Assembly (NCBI GenBank): GCA_039602395.1 | Contig: JBCNJP010000006.1 | Coordinates: 9,846,952 to 9,910,951 of the forward strand | Reading direction: 5' to 3' | Length of the DNA: 64,000 nucleotides | Source of the DNA: Deinandra increscens subsp. villosa | Lineage: Eukaryota; Streptophyta; Magnoliopsida; Asterales; Asteraceae | Part shown: piece by piece, positions 1 to 10,787 of the stretch | How positions within the stretch are numbered: the stretch's first letter is position 1 | How the letters are laid out: each line of letters starts with the position of its first letter | Position numbers and translations under genes: made by a program | The notes under the pieces: generated by a model | The model's database searches: none | What the model saw: the letters and a program-made list of their open reading frames with translations, nothing else | Told to the model about the DNA's origin: nothing

Positions 1-350
1 GTAGTCGTTGTAGTAGAAATCAGGACGTAGCGTGTAGCATCGTTTCGTTGTCGCTTTCCCCCGGCATAGTGCGCGCATTAGCGTTCGCGTTTCGTATTCG
101 TGTGTGAAAATTTTCCCTAAGGTTTTCCGTTAGACTTCCTAGACACGGTCTATATATATATATTTATATATATATACGTACGTACTAAGCTTTTACTTAC
201 ACAGCAGAGCGAGTATCCCAGGTTGGCACGTAAAAATTTTATTTTGGGAATTTGTTTATTCGGTTGTAACTTAAGGTTTCAAGTTGCAGTTTCCAAATCG
301 TTTTCAAAATTGATTCCAGTTCTCTGCAACTTATGGCTCTGATACCAATC
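1..350 (-). mobile_element. 5' internal end of a minus-strand Ty3-like LTR element (partial)
   Basis: This is the leader just inside the 5' LTR of an element that reads leftwards and leaves the window at base 1. The assignment rests on the primer site at 335-347 next to an LTR edge at 351. There is a TA-rich tract near 150-180 and no coding sequence. The superfamily is inferred from the TGTCACACCCC LTR edge, which is common in plant Ty3 elements; no polymerase is visible to confirm it. Confidence 0.55.
335..347 (-). other. Primer binding site (tRNA-iMet type)
   Basis: Reads TGGTATCAGAGCC on the minus strand, three bases from the LTR edge at 351. This is the usual site where initiator Met-tRNA primes minus-strand DNA synthesis in plant LTR retrotransposons. 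It fixes the orientation of the element and marks the LTR to its right as the 5' LTR. Confidence 0.85.
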
Positions 351-1736
351 TGTCACACCCCCAAATTAACCACTAACGGAGTTTATACCGTTAAGGGGTG
401 CGAGCAAACCAGGATCCACAACCATTAGTTACAAGTACTAAATGAATCAGAGATAGTTTCAAAAGTCAGTTATAAAGTAGAGTCTTAAATACAAACGCAG
501 CGGAATAAATATTGTTTTAGCACTAACCACGTGCTTTACAAATCATTGTATTAAAATTCCCTAGTTTAGTTTAAAAACAGAAATAAATATCTTCTCGTGC
601 CATGCCAACCTCCAGCGGATAGTCCTTAGCGATCTGCAAAAGTTTAAACCACGCAAGTGTCAACCTAACGGTTGGTGAGTTCACACTGGGCTTGTCATGC
701 ATTGGCCCAGTCTCATAATCAGAATTTGTATCGAGGTATACTTACATAGTATTCGTTTGTGGAAAACAATGCAAAATGTTATGTCTTAGTTTATAAAGGA
801 ATTGTCCGTGACCTACGTCATCGGGTATGTACTAGTTTTGTATAGTTAAAGTGCTCAACCGATATCGCGGGTAGCTAATCCGTTGTTCCATGCACTAAGG
901 AAGTTTGCACCAAAGCTGACTATAATTTATTGTAGTGGCCGAGCCATCTAGTACTGCGGACCTACGTCATCGCGGATTTGCCTCCCCCGTGTCCTCTCGG
1001 GATCACGGTCAAATAGGCTGATATTGTACCTCTTTGCACTCCCCGTGCCACGGGGCGGAGTTTGTCAAACTCCAGTAGATCTACCCAACATCCCCTCGCT
1101 TTACAATTAATGGTACAATTTAGTTGAGGACTTTTAAGTTTTCAAGGCATCCTTAGAAATCATGTGATATCATGTGGTTTAGCCTTTAACCTACACTAGC
1201 CATATTAAAACGGTTTACTGGATTCTCATGAATCTCAAAAGTGTTTTTGGTTTCGTTTTAGAAATCGTTGTTTTGGTAATTCGCAAGTGCTTCCCATAAA
1301 GCACTTCAAGTTCTTTCAAGTGGGTGCCGAGCACTCCAGGTTTTCAAATTTATCAGGGAGGTGCCTAGCACTCTCGGGTTGTCAGCATTGTTTTACTTTT
1401 AGGTATTCGGTGTGACCCAAACGGGTTCACGGTAATCGGGTTAGTGACACTCACCTTTGGTTGCACTGCTACACTTGCTATAATATCCAAGTTTGCTTAA
1501 TGAAGACCTATGAACACGTTTAGGTCTTAAGTATTAGTTTCGTGTCTAATCTTTACTTAACGTCACTATGGCCCATAACATAGCACGTTGGAACTATGAC
1601 TCGACATACAAACACACGACACCAATGGTTGATCATAAACAAGGGTTCATTCATATCAGGAATCAAAGCATGTATCATCATGGCATAATCATATAAGTCA
1701 TGGCATAACATTCAAGCAAATTGTATAAGTTTAGAT

Positions 1737-2062
1737 TCTGGTCACAGTTTCGCTAGCCTAGTTTCGCTAGGCAGTTTCGCTGTGTACACGGGCAGCACTT
1801 TCGCTAGGCAATGCCCGATGACACAGTTTCGCTAGACTAGTTTCGCTCGAAACTGTTGGCACAGTTTCGCTAGCCTAGTTTCGCCCGAAACTGGTTTGAA
1901 CTTTCGTTCAGGGAATTTCGCTCGGTAGATTCGCTCGAGCTGGTCTGGTCGGTTTACCCAGCGACACTACAGTTTCGCTGCATAGTGTCGCTGGAAGGAG
2001 ATATACATAGTTTCGCTGGACAGTTTCGCCCAGAGAACACCACAGTTTCGCTGGTCGCGAAA
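1737..2062. repeat. Irregular array of AGTTTCGCT(GG/AG) motifs, transcribed side
   Basis: About fifteen copies of AGTTTCGCT followed by GG, AG or CG, separated by 5-25 bases of unrelated sequence. They lie downstream of the TATA-like box when the LTR is read leftwards. Each copy carries a central TTCGCT with one CpG, the same core as the AAGTTCGCTAAG arrays of the copia-like elements in this window. No coding role is likely. Confidence 0.75.
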
Positions 2063-2550
2063 AACATACGGATCAGCCTAAAAATTGACCTAACAGCTTC
2101 CATTCACACATGCAATTCATTGTTTAGCATACATAGGCATTTACCAACATAAATTAGCAAGCTTTAACACCTTAAACATGCATTTTGTCATCCGATCACC
2201 CAAAATACATATAAAACCCTAAAATGGCTAAAATAGCATAAATCTTTGTCATGGATGGATTTCACATGTAAAGTTATCAACTTTATGGTAGTTCTAGCAA
2301 TCCTAAGCAACATATCAGAAGATCTAACCATATCACAGAGATCTAGGCATGCTTTATGAAGAAACATATAGAAAACATAAAAATGGTGGTTTTTGGGACT
2401 CACGATTCGATCTCCAAGCTTGATGGATGATGGTTCGGGGCTGAGATCTTGATGGCTCGGTGTGAATCTCGACTGACCAGATTTCCAGAGGTGTGTGTGT
2501 GTGTTTTGGAGAGAATGGTGCAACAAAATGAGGCAACTAGGGCTTTATGT

Positions 2551-2560
2551 TATTATATAT
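2551..2560 (-). promoter_or_regulatory. Candidate TATA box of the Ty3-like LTR
   Basis: Reads ATATATAATA on the minus strand. The AGTTTCGCTGG array at 2565-2672 starts within about ten bases on its upstream side, the same arrangement as the other promoters in this window. No transcript data support it. Confidence 0.4.
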
Positions 2561-2564
2561 CAGG

Positions 2565-2672
2565 GCCTAGTTTCGCTGGCAGTTTCGCTGGCCAGGCGAA
2601 ACTGGCTCTGATCACAAGTGAGCCAACAAGCTGCCGGGCGACATTATAGTTTCGCCCGGTAGTTTCGCTGGT
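2565..2672. repeat. AGTTTCGCTGG array upstream of the TATA-like box
   Basis: Four or five copies of AGTTTCGC(C/T)GG in direct or inverted orientation (for example TTTCGCTGGCAG and CCAGGCGAAACT). The inverted pair at about 2575-2605 could form a short hairpin. Lies directly upstream of the box at 2551-2560. Confidence 0.65.
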
Positions 2673-3017
2673 TACCCAAAAGTGGTCAATTTCACATTCT
2701 AAGCAAGATAAACACGATTCACAAATTGTCATGCTATTCATAATATTAAATCATGCGTTTAAATCACATTGCACATAATGACATCAATAAATGAACACAT
2801 AACACATATGGGCGGGTTCGGTGATCAACCAAAGGACGTGGACGTATTCGGCCTAGTTAAGCATTAGCTACTAAGTTACTACTTATAACGTAACTAACGG
2901 AGTTTGTCTAACGGAAGTTAACCTTGGAATTCCCGAATGTCTCAAATGGACTCGTCTCTCGATGCTCTATCATCCTGGACGTTCAAGAAACTCTGAACCA
3001 GCCTCAAACAAAAACCC

Positions 3018-3232
3018 AGAACAAGCCCGCCAACCTCGTTCAAGTCCGCTAACCTCGTTCAAGTCCGCTAAGACGATTCAAGTTTACTAGAGGGCTGTGA
3101 AGTTCGCTAGGACACTCCTGAAGTCCGCTAAGACTTAACCAAGTCCGCTAAGACAAAGTTCAAGTCCGCTAAAAACTGATAAAAGTTCGCTTAGGAGAGA
3201 ACAAGTTCGCTAAGAACTTAAACAAGTTCGCT
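3018..3232. repeat. AAGTCCGCTAAG / AAGTTCGCTAAG array in the element 1 leader fragment
   Basis: About ten copies of AAGT(C/T)CGCTAAG and close variants at uneven spacing. They sit on the far side of the leader belonging to the inverted LTR at 3943-5044. The motif is the same as in the LTR arrays, but here it is in internal DNA. Confidence 0.75.
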
Positions 3233-3942
3233 AGGGCAATCTTCAAATCTTCAAAAACTGATGAACAAATCTGGAAAACTGATGAACATAAGAAACTTAC
3301 TTGGTGAACTTAAAATCTGCCCAGAACGATCGTAAATCTCGATATGATGCATGAGAGGTGATAATAAACCATTCACGACATTGTTGTGGCCACTAACAAC
3401 ACATAAACAGTAGCAACTCGGATCAAATCCGTCCCAAAATTCTGGAAATCTTCAAGAACACGAAGAACACCGTGAAACACGTACTAGTGTGTGTTTTTCC
3501 AGATCAGCCCAAACTGTTGAGATTCAGACAAAACAAATGCTTCAAATGGATCTAGAATGCTTTTTCCACTAAGAATCATATATTACTTTATCCAAATCCA
3601 TGAAGAAAAAGCCAGAAAACTCAGAATCAAGCCCGAAATTCTTCAAAAACCAAAAAAGACAGGCAAAACTCAACAGTTACAAAAATTCTGCTCGGATCTT
3701 CATTTCTTCAATTGATCTGAACATGGGGAGCATGAAATCACATCTTGACGAACCCAACAACATGAATCTATCATCAGATTCATCCAGAAATCATCCAACA
3801 GCTCCAAAATAAGAAAAAAGTAGAACAAAGTCTCCAAAATGGGTTTTCTCATCTTCACTCAATTTAAGCTCAAAATCAAGATTCGAGTGACCAGATTCAT
3901 CGTGAGATGAAATCTGATCGGATACCTTGCTCTGATACCATG
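3233..3942 (-). mobile_element. Inverted leader segment of element 1, with primer site
   Basis: Read on the minus strand, this starts with the primer site TGGTATCAGAGCAAGG (3940 down to 3925), directly inside the LTR ending CTAACA at 3943. It continues as AT-rich leader with no long reading frame. It points away from the gag at 5798, although the right-hand LTR of the same family points with that gag. The best reading is the first part of element 1's leader turned around together with its 5' LTR. Confidence 0.6.
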
Positions 3943-5044
3943 TGTTAGGTCCTCTTAGATCCGAGAATCTCACAAGTACGAGACCAACCGGGTGCGGAAT
4001 CCGGGTCGATCAAGAAGCTCAATCACACAATCAATGAAGAACACGAAGAACAATCTTTAAATTCTCAATGTTTATTGATATATTCAAGTTCACAATGGAT
4101 TACAAGAGTTTAGAGAGAATATGATACTACACCATGAAAAACACACACTTAGCACCTCACCACTATCTCATCTACTCTCTCAAATAATCTAAGTACGTTA
4201 TATATAGCAACAACAAAGAGTGAAACAAAGTTAAATAATATAAGCTGCGTTTGAGGTAAACAACCCGCTGAGTCGGCTCGGCTAAATCTCGACCCACGTG
4301 TCATCTTGAGTTTCTTGAAGTTGACGTTGATGACGAAAATAATCTTTGTGACAAACTCGAAATAAGTTCTCTAAGAACAAACAAGTCCTCTAAGAACAAA
4401 TGAGTTCTCTAAGAACAAAACAAGTCCTCTAAGAACAAACAAGTTCCCTAAGAACAAAACAAGTCCTCTAGGAATAAACAAGTTCTCTAAGAACAAAACA
4501 AGTCCTCTAAGAACAAACAAGTTCTCTAAGAACAAAACAAGTACTCTAAGAACAAACAAGTTCTCTAAGAACAAAACAAGTCCTCGAAGAACAAAACAAG
4601 TTCTCTAAGAACAAAACAGACAAGTTCGCTAAGAGCAAACAGTCAAGTTCGCTAAGAGCAAAACAGTCAAGTTCGCTAAGAGCAAAACAGACAAGTTCGC
4701 TAAGAGCAAACAAAAAAGTTCGCTAAGAGCAAACAAACAAGTTCGCTAAGAGCAAACAAACAAGTTCGCTAAGAGCAAACAAACAAGTTCGCTAAGAGAA
4801 AATAGACAAGTCTTCTAACTGTGTTCTTAGAGAACTTGAAATCCAAAAATCTCCAAAATTCTTCAAGTCCTCTAAGAAGGAACTTCAGTTCCGCCTTGAA
4901 GATGATTTTCTCGTCTCGTCATTAACTTTAAACTCGGTAAATACGTAAATCCTTGAAATCTTCACGTTTCAGAGACTTGAACCATTTTGACCTATTTGGA
5001 ATAAATACATTGAATGTCTTCATCTTCACTTATCTTGGATGTTC
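3943..5044 (-). mobile_element. LTR of element 1, left copy, inverted
   Basis: A reverse-complement copy of the LTR at 9109-10263. Its plus-strand start TGTTAGGTCCTCTTAG mirrors the right copy's end. Its right end, CTTGGATGTTC, mirrors the right copy's start but stops about five bases short of the terminal CAACA. A TATA box (GCTATATATAA on the minus strand) lies near 4199-4207, with the motif array upstream at 4361-4840. The pair is inverted rather than direct, which is abnormal for one retrotransposon. Confidence 0.8.
4361..4840. repeat. AAGTTCTCTAAGAACAAA / AAGTTCGCTAAGAGCAAA array in the left LTR
   Basis: Roughly 25 near-tandem units of 18-24 bases in two blocks: AAGT(T/C)CTCTAAGAACAAA at 4361-4615, then AAGTTCGCTAAGAGCAAA at 4620-4800. 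The CpG-containing form is at the distal end, and the CTCTAAG form (no CpG) is next to the promoter. The same block order appears in reverse complement in the right LTR. Confidence 0.85.
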
Positions 5045-5797
5045 TGTTCTTCATTTTTTTGATTGATTTGCTGAGATTTGGGTGTTTCTACAGTTTTGAG
5101 TATTGATCTACATCATCACACGAAGCTATTGGTGCATACAAATCATCATTTGGAGAAAATTGGTTGTTCATCATCTTCTTGTTCGAAGGTCTGTACACGA
5201 ACTCAAAATTTGAATCTTTTTTTGAGGTTGTTTTGGTTGAAATTGATGATTTTTGAGTATTAGTGACCTAAAACTAAGATCATTGATACAATCCAACTCA
5301 TTTTTATCAAGTATTGAATTCGTGTTAAGCAAATTGGTGGATTTTTGAAACTTTTCTTAAACTCACTTTTTGATCGAATTGGATGTGCTAGGCTCAGATT
5401 TGGATTTTGGTGTAGTTTTCACTATTGATCTAGATCATATTCCTAATCTATTGGAGCTTTCATTTCATCATTTTGAACAACTTTGATTTTCACCAAAATT
5501 CTCCATTGAAGAACAAGCTGTGATTTTTCTAAATTTTCATGTTTTGCTAATTTGACTGAATTTGTGTATGTTTGAGTGTGCTACAGGTTTTTGAATTGAT
5601 TCTAAATAGATTCTAAAGCTTTTGATACAATCAAACACCATTTTTTCATCAAATTTGCATATTTGCTAAAATTTCAAGTTTACTTATTTTTCATGGATTG
5701 TACAAGTGTTGCTAAGCCTAAATCACTCAATCCTGATTCTAATGATCAGAATATTGGCCATGAAGTGATTAAAGTTTGATAAATCATTGATTGAACC
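5045..5797 (+). mobile_element. Leader of element 1 upstream of gag
   Basis: T-rich untranslated stretch between the inverted LTR and gag. Two related blocks, near 5085-5150 and 5410-5480, share the theme 'attgatctacatcat / attgatctagatcat' followed by 'tattgg', suggesting an old internal duplication. The plus-strand primer site expected at its left end is absent and is found instead in the inverted segment at 3925-3940. No coding sequence. Confidence 0.55.
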
Positions 5798-7318
5798 ATG
5801 AATGATCCTCATGTAATCATTGCTAGATATGTTTTTGATCGAATAGCTCAAGTTCCTGAATTACCACCTCACGTGAAAATTGAAGCTTGCACTAGTGAAT
5901 GTCTTGAACTTGTTAAGAGTTATAGACAACATAATCAAGTTTTAGCTGATAGAGTTAATGCTAATAACCGAAAGGAAGATAGTTATTTGGCTCAAATCAA
6001 GTCACTAGAGGAGATGAATCAAAAATGTTTTGAAAATGAAAGATTTTTGAAAATCGAGTTATTGATCTAGAACATGCATTGACTGATACTAAACAAGCAT
6101 TGACCAATGCTAGAAATGATTACAACCAAGTCAAGACTGAGATTAATAGGTTGAGATGGGCCAAGAATTACTTTAGTAGCATGTTTAATAGCTCAAGTAA
6201 TCCTGCATCTCCCTTAAATCACAATCATGACTCGGTCCCAGGTATCATTAAGAAAAACATACCAAGTGCTGCCATACCTCATCTTGTTTCTGCTTGTGAT
6301 AACCAGTTAAATGATACACATGTTACTAAAGCCTCGTGCAAGTCTACTAGTGTTTCTATTGACAGGAATTCTAAGCAGAACATACAAAATAAATCCGACT
6401 TGCTACCTATAATAGAAGATGAGAAACCGGGAATCTCATTCAATGACAATGCTAGCAAAGTTAAAAAGAAAAAGAAAAAGAAGAATAAATACTCCTCTTC
6501 AAAGTTTGATGACAGACATTGTGCCTGATCCACATGGTCTGCATATACACTTTGTCAAACCCGGTCAAGCTGAAGCAGATATGAAGGAAACTTCTAATTT
6601 GCAAGTTAAAGAGGATGTAATGGGCAAATTCAAAGTCACCACTACAGTCAAATCTTCAAAACGCAAGAAGAAAGTCCCAAAGAAATCTCAAGTGAACCAG
6701 AATGTAGAGTCTGACGGATCAAACAATCTAGAGACTTGGCAATCTAAAGATCATCACCTGATTGAAGTTCTGAACGGACTGAGTGTTGAAGATGTTGAAC
6801 TGCCAGTGAAGGAGCTGAATGTGCAAAATGAGGAAGCCAGATCAGAAATGCATCGAGTTGCCTCCACTTCAGCCAGATTTGAAAACCGAACTCATGATCA
6901 ATTTTATGGTTTTTCAAATCAATTTAGACCTGTTGGTTGTCATTTCTATGGGCAACTTGGACATACTGGTTGGGTTTGCGGCTACAATCCCTACTACCAG
7001 TACTATCAACAACCAACATTCGGTCAACACATGGGATGGGATTTCACTCATAATCCTTTATATGGTTATGATCACTATGATAGTGATTATGGATTTTATG
7101 ATCCATGGCCATCTGGAGTGTGCAAACCATATTTGAAGGAAATTGCCCCTGAACCGTCATCGTTTGCGCAAGCACAAACCAATTCAATAAATGCTCAAAG
7201 GATGACTCGTTCTAAGAGAAATAAATGCAAACAAGTTTGGGTTCCCAAAACACCATCGGTTGAGCCCAAAGTTGTTTCAAACGAATCGACCCTCAACGCA
7301 AAGGATCCAAATCCATGA
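5798..7318 (+). pseudogene. gag: Copia-like gag, element 1 (two frameshifts, broken zinc knuckle)
   Basis: Gag packages retrotransposon RNA into virus-like particles. From ATG 5798 the protein starts with a charged, coiled-coil-like segment. It shifts frame near 6045, and again in the lysine-rich A-tract at 6460-6495, returning to the first frame. The C-terminal part has a zinc-knuckle-like CHFYGQLGHTGWVC (near 6937-6978) in which the second cysteine is tyrosine, then a Tyr-rich stretch and the WVPK motif (near 7238) found at the C-terminus of plant copia Gag. No protease, integrase or reverse transcriptase follows, so the element is gag-only. I see no classical UBN2-type gag core, so the copia assignment rests on the knuckle, WVPK, primer site and similarity to element 2. 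Confidence 0.7.
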
Positions 7319-9108
7319 GTTGTGTCCACATTTTAATAAAAAAATTTAACTTTTCAGAAGACACCAATATGTGAGACGTAAGTCGATCTGAGGAAGTTCT
7401 CCATTTTTATAAAAACAAAAACACAAAAAAAATTTGAAAAACAAAAAAAAAATCCCCGAAACTAAAGTTTTATCAATTTAAGCATTGTTTGAGGGGGAAT
7501 TCATTGAATTCTGGTCACTCGACTTGATATATCTGGTGAAGTTTATTGTGTTTGTCTTGATATAGTGCAGGAATAGTTCCAGTGTCACTGATCCTGTTGT
7601 GAAGCATCAAACGAGGGGGCATAACAACTTTTTCTCCATGACTGTGTCGTTTGAAGCCTTACAAAATTATGTTGCTGATCAAATGTAGACCAAAGTGTTG
7701 AAGATTTTTCTTGCTGATCCTGAATTATCTTAGTTGCTGACTCGGTTGATCTCATGATGTCTTATTACACTCCATTCTTCTACTGATTGCATCATTACAG
7801 TGTTAACCTTACTGAACAGTTCCATATGCACAAGTTGTCAAGATTCTCAAAATTCTACACAAAGAGCTTCACTGTGTCATTCTCAAATCATGAGTGAAGG
7901 AGGATACTTTGATAAGGTAATTTGGACGATTAGTGTGGAAGATTTCAAAAACAAAATACAAAATTTGAAAAAAATTTGCAAAAATCACAAAAATATGTGT
8001 TTTTTTTTTTGTCTTGTTCTAATTTTCTTAAAATCAGAAAAGTCTTATGTACACTATGGGGAATGATAGTACATCTACATGCATATGCCTGGCCATGAAT
8101 TTGCTTAGATTAGGTCAGATAGTACTACTATATGATGTGTCAGTAGGCTCAGCTATCAATGGAGTAAGCTATGTCTTGTGATACACTTAAACTAAATTTT
8201 CCGAATTAATGATCCATTAAGTTCAAAATACAGCCTTGGACACGTTCTTGTAAATTATCCTATTACTTGATTGCATTCTGTGAGTCTTAAATCTATGCAC
8301 ACACCATTTGTTTCTTTAGTTTTAAGTCTCTGATTTCAAAATCAGCACACCATTTGTTTTGCGTCGGCAAAGACCTTGGTGTTTCTTCATCCATTAAATG
8401 GGACTAATTTGCTTTGCTTACGCAATGAGCTTGAGTCTCATCCATCCATTCATATCCATCAATAATTCAGTGATCACATCTGTTTTGCATCGGCAAAGAC
8501 CTTGTGATCACTCGAATCCATCTTATCCATTTCCATGAAATTAGAGACTTAACACTTAAGAAAAGGATGGTATCTCAAGTTGTGTAATAGTAACTCCAGG
8601 TGTGTCTTGACTAATAGGTAAGAACTGCTGTGAACTTAGTTGCATATGGCTCTCATTACATTCACTTAATGTACCTTAAAGATAATCAAATTCACAGACA
8701 TAAGTTGAAAGAAAAGATGCATGAGCTTAGGTGGATAAACAATACTGATGATCATGTTAGGCTATTCTGTACCTGTCTGAAATATGAAGTGTGTCTTGTG
8801 TTACAGGTAGATATGATCTCATATCAAGTACTATCTGCAAAAATCTATAAAAATCAGAAAAATTCCAAAATATACAAAAATAGAGTCATTTCTGGGTTAT
8901 AGTTGGCCTCTTTTATTTTATTCTATCTTTATTTTATTTTATTTTGTTTTATTTTATTTTTTCAAAATTATATCTTCCACACATATATTGTTCGAATTTA
9001 AATCTTAAGGATCCCAGATCCAGTATCTCTTATGATCTTTGCAAATGTTTCAAGACGGCGATCATGTTCTTGATGACCCACATTGAATATCATCATCTTA
9101 GGGGGAAT
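7319..9108 (+). mobile_element. 3' non-coding region of element 1
   Basis: Runs from the gag stop to the polypurine tract (ending GGGGGAAT, 9101-9108), where pol would normally be. It is AT-rich with only short chance frames. It carries the GTAGGCTC box and three hairpins at 8143-8512. The block after the hairpins (CATGAAAT..AGAGACTTAACACT, about 8533-8560) is found reverse-complemented in element 3 at about 37275-37300, so the two elements share ancestry here. Confidence 0.65.
8143..8512 (+). other. Structured module, element 1: GTAGGCTC box plus three hairpins
   Basis: The GTAGGCTC box is at 8143-8150. Hairpins are at 8347-8382, 8400-8439 and 8469-8512. Each has an outer stem, then a 5' side near TCTGT, an inner stem (T)TTGC/GCAA(A), a four-base loop, a 3' side near GACCT, and the closing strand. 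Outer stems are ACACCA/TGGTGT, GGGACT/AGTCTC (one G-T) and AGTGATCACA/TGTGATCACT. They differ in sequence yet all pair. The fold is shared with elements 2 and 3. Its function is unknown; RNA packaging, dimerisation or translation control are possible. Confidence 0.7.
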
Positions 9109-9334
9109 TGTTGGAACATCCAAGATAAGTGAAGATGAAGACATTCAATGTATTTGTTCCAAATGGGTCAAAACGGGTCAAGTCTCTTAAACGTGAAGAT
9201 TTCAAGGATTTACGTATTTACCGAGTTTGGAGTTAATGACGAGACGAGAAAATAATCTTAAAGGCGGAACTGAAATTTCTTCTTAGAGGACTTGAAGAAT
9301 TTTGGAGATTTTGGATTTCAAGTTCTCTAAGAAC

Positions 9335-9846
9335 AAAGTTTGAAGACTTGTCTATTTGCTATTAGCGAACTTGTTTGTTTGTTTTTAGCGAACTTGTTTG
9401 TTTGCTCTTAGCGAACTTGTTTGTTTGCTCTTAGCGAACTTGTTTGCTTGCTCTTAGCGAACTTGTCTGTTTTGCTCTTAGCGAACTTGTCTGTTTTGCT
9501 CTTATCGAACTTGAATGTTTTGCTCTTAGCGAACTTGACTGTTTTGCTCTTAGCGAACTTGACTGTTTTGCTCTTAGCGAACTTGTCTGTTTTGTTCTTA
9601 GAGAACTTGTTTTGTTCTTAGAGGACTTGTTTGTTCTTAGAGAACTTGTTTGTTCTTAGAGGACTTTTTTTGTTCTTAGAGAACTTGTTTGTTCTTAGAG
9701 AACTTGTTTTGTTCTTAGAGAACTTGTTTGTTCTTAGAGGACTTGTTTTGTTCTTAAAAAAACTTGTTTGTTCTTAGAGGACTTGTTTTGTTCTTAGAGA
9801 ACTTGTTTGTTCTTAGAGGACTTGTTTGTTCTTAGAGAACTTGTTT
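9335..9846. repeat. Motif array upstream of TATA in the element 1 3' LTR
   Basis: About 25 units of CTTAGCGAACTTGT(TTGTTTG) grading into CTTAGAGAACTTGTTTGTT, the reverse complement of AAGTTCGCTAAG. Units with the GCGAA core (CpG) lie at the 5' end, and GAGAA/GAGGA units lie nearest the TATA box at 10000. Frames that read through the array in two phases give Leu/Val/Phe-rich repeats and are not genes. Confidence 0.85.
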
Positions 9847-9999
9847 CGAGTTTGTCACAAAGATTATTTCCGTCATCAATGTCAACTTCAAGAAACTCAA
9901 GACGACACGTGGGTCGAGATTTAGCCGAGCCGACTCAGCGGGTTGTTTACCTCAAATGCAACTTATTTTATTTAACTTTGTTTCACTCTTTGTTGTTGC

Positions 10000-10010
10000 T
10001 ATATATAAAG
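10000..10010 (+). promoter_or_regulatory. TATA box of the element 1 LTR
   Basis: CTATATATAAAG, about 150 bases downstream of the motif array and followed by a leader leading to the polyadenylation region. It matches the mirrored box at 4199-4207 in the inverted copy. Confidence 0.55.
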
Positions 10011-10263
10011 CACTTAGATTATTTGAGAGAGTAGATGAGATAGTGGTGAAGTGCTAAGTGTGTGTTTTTCATGGTGTAATATCATATTCTCTCTAAACTC
10101 TTGTAATCCATTGTGAAATTGAATATAGCAATAAACATTGAGAATTTAAAGATTGTTCTTCGTGTTCTTCATTGATTGTGTGATTGAGCTTCTTGAACGA
10201 CCCGGATTCCGCACCCGGTTGGTCTCGTACTTGTGAGATTCTCGGATCTAAGAGGACCTAACA

Positions 10264-10643
10264 GATCTCCTTACGCATAGCTATGCTATCCTCGGTCATA
10301 TGGCCAAATTCCTCATGGTACGCACACCATTTGGATTTGTCCTTCCAGGATGCTTGCTTATCCATCTTCCTGGGCCAGCTCGCTTTGTCCCCCAAGTCCT
10401 GCATAGCGTTAATCACACCTGCAACATCAGTAGCAAAACATAACTCATTAAAAGTAGGATACTCTTCAGCATCCTCTTCTGCACCCTGATCGACCCTGTT
10501 AACCCTTGGATTATTAGGTTTGGAATAAGGTTTAGGTCTCTAGGACCTAGGATGCGCCGGTCTTGATTTCCTGTTAGAGGAGCCATATCATGGGACAACG
10601 TACACTTTTTCCTGCACTTTCTTGTCGATGATAGAAGTGGCAC
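10264..10643 (-). pseudogene. gag: Ty3 gag fragment (zinc-finger-like region)
   Basis: Read on the minus strand, the frame ending at 10264 gives a run containing WCAYHEEFGHMTEDS, the CxxH...GH..ED pattern typical of Tat/Athila/Ogre-type Ty3 Gag, preceded by a basic, Trp-containing linker. Two stops (near 10555 and 10590) interrupt the upstream part. The element 1 3' LTR cuts the frame directly after the RKEI segment. The missing C-terminal part is not found left of element 1, so the left flank has been lost or rearranged. Apparent plus-strand frames here are shadows. Confidence 0.65.
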
Positions 10644-10787
10644 CGGCGAGTCATCGACTTTTAAGGTTTACTCCCCCAATATGTGACGCGGAAATACCTA
10701 AGGAAGTTTAGGGGTAAGAGTGCAATTAAAACCAAGTTAAGAGGCTGGAATTGTAAAAAACTCAAACTTGCCGGAAATGGGGCGGCT

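Larger units (their letters stand above)
351..2985 (-). mobile_element. 5' LTR of the minus-strand Ty3-like element (right edge uncertain)
   Basis: Begins TGTCACACCCCC beside the primer site. A GCAGCGGAATAAA stretch near 497 lies where the R/polyadenylation region is expected when read leftwards. A TATA-like box lies at 2551-2560, and two arrays of an AGTTTCGCT motif lie at 1737-2062 and 2565-2672. The outer edge could not be fixed: no second LTR copy is present, and the sequence passes without a clear border into the leader fragment of element 1 at about 2985. Apparent ORFs here lie over repeats and are not credible genes. Confidence 0.6.
9109..10263 (+). mobile_element. 3' LTR of element 1, right copy
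   Basis: Starts TGTTGGAACATCC right after the polypurine tract at 9101-9108 and ends GAGGACCTAACA at 10263. A motif array fills 9335-9846. A TATA box (CTATATATAAAG) is at 10000-10010, and a likely polyadenylation region (AATAAACATTGAG) is near 10131. It matches the left LTR in reverse complement and is about 50 bases longer because the arrays differ in copy number. It interrupts a Ty3 gag at 10264. Confidence 0.85.

Noticed and set aside
335..347. tRNA gene fragments at the TGGTATCAGAGCC sites
   Set aside because: Only primer-length complementarity to the tRNA 3' end beside LTR edges; no cloverleaf.
3256..3290. CTGATGA words suggesting a hammerhead ribozyme (retrozyme)
   Set aside because: No stem II or properly placed GAAA and cleavage triplet could be found around them; the same holds at 20737 and 34832.
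4371..4574. Minus-strand frame rich in FLENLFVLRG repeats
   Set aside because: Same array artefact in the inverted LTR copy; no start context or homology.
9421..9659. Overlapping plus-strand frames with Leu/Ala/Cys repeats
   Set aside because: They read through the short-motif array of the element 1 LTR in more than one phase; the repeat unit simply lacks stops.
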